Shown here: positions 13,095-13,287 of the stretch, piece after piece
Position numbering within the stretch: the first letter of the stretch is position 1
Layout of the letters: each line of letters begins with the position of its first letter
From: Chitinophagia bacterium
GTDB taxonomy: Bacteria > Bacteroidota > Bacteroidia > Chitinophagales > Chitinophagaceae
NCBI GenBank assembly: GCA_010027295.1
Contig: RGVM01000019.1
Coordinates: 483 to 13,769 of the forward strand
Reading direction: 5' to 3'
DNA: 13,287 bases
The notes under the pieces: model-generated
What the model saw: only the letters and a program-made list of their open reading frames with translations
What the model was told of the DNA's origin: nothing
Databases searched by the model: none
Translations under genes and position numbers: made by a program

Positions 13095-13287
13095 TCACCG
13101 GAAGAAAAGTCCGTCGAGCTTTGCCCCGTCCAGTTCCACGAATGTGGGCAGTCCGCCCGGACTCAGCGATGACTGCCGGCAGCTGCAGAGGTCTGCCAGG
13201 ATCCGTCGCATCTCTGGCGCCGCCAGGGGGCGTCCGGCCTTGATGCAACGCCTGGAGGCCAATGAGCGCAGGAGTTTCTCACGCCTG
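13095..13287 (-). CDS. mutL: DNA mismatch repair protein MutL, C-terminal end (partial)
   Basis: Reading the minus strand from the window edge gives 63 residues and a TGA at 13097-13095. The segment SLASRRCIKAGRPLAAPEMRR, followed by ILADLCSC and then LSPGGLPTFVELDGAKLDGLFFR, fits the extreme C-terminus of MutL (the A-x-x-AIK-x-G-x-x-L-x-x-EM-x-x-L pattern, then P-x-G-x-P-T and a closing LxxLF). MutL dimerises through this region and links MutS mismatch recognition to strand removal; the N-terminal GHKL ATPase lies outside the window. The match rests on a short tail, so confidence is moderate. Confidence 0.72.
   Translation of the reverse strand, partial: RREKLLRSLASRRCIKAGRPLAAPEMRRILADLCSCRQSSLSPGGLPTFVELDGAKLDGLFFR

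Noticed and set aside
1..13287. Search for defence islands, CRISPR, insertion sequences, toxin-antitoxin pairs, tRNA or rRNA genes
   Set aside because: No repeat-spacer array, transposase motif, terminal inverted repeat pair or RNA gene signature was found; nearly all sequence is accounted for by recognisable chromosomal genes.

Overview
The window looks like an ordinary chromosomal segment of a GC-rich (about 60% by eye) member of the Bacteroidota. The evidence is a gliding-motility lipoprotein of the GldH family (known only from this phylum), a PheS with the CxxC...CxxC insertion followed by a SENDVRFL-type C-terminus, an LpxD of the FYYN type, a secreted carboxypeptidase-regulatory-like protein, and several exact copies of the Bacteroidota -7 promoter element TAnnTTTG in short intergenic gaps. 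Order and genus cannot be settled from the sequence. Bases 1-19 are not genomic: they are the Tn5 mosaic end used in Nextera-type libraries, so the left edge is a contig end with untrimmed adapter.

Layout. Left block (20-2003): the 3' half of a UDP-GlcNAc 2-epimerase gene (+), a convergent YjjG-type HAD nucleotidase (-) and, divergent from it, a short-chain dehydrogenase (+). Second block, all minus strand (2029-5064): yicC, then gldH, a sensor histidine kinase and an OmpR-type response regulator. gldH, kinase and regulator are very tightly packed and probably co-transcribed. The response regulator lacks about 12 residues exactly where the DNA recognition helix should be. A 347-base non-coding gap follows (5065-5411); it has two adjacent hairpins, an AT-rich stretch and several DnaA-box-like words. 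Then comes an lpxD homologue (+). Third block, minus strand (6365-10469): pheS, a 3-hydroxyacyl-CoA dehydrogenase, an NAD-dependent epimerase/dehydratase and a secreted carboxypeptidase-regulatory-like protein, at regular 43-45 base gaps. Right block (+): a ureohydrolase-fold protein with degenerate metal sites and, 20 bases on, a lipoprotein penicillin-binding protein 4. It runs convergently into the 3' end of mutL, which leaves the window.

Functional picture: envelope work (WecB precursor sugar, LpxD lipid A, PBP4 peptidoglycan, GldH gliding/secretion, a secreted beta-domain protein) mixed with housekeeping genes (PheS, YicC, MutL, YjjG). I see no mobile element, CRISPR array, rRNA or tRNA, and no obviously new multigene system. 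The points most worth a second look are the response regulator with the missing recognition helix, its linkage to gldH, the probable pseudo-ureohydrolase, and the non-coding gap at 5065-5411.
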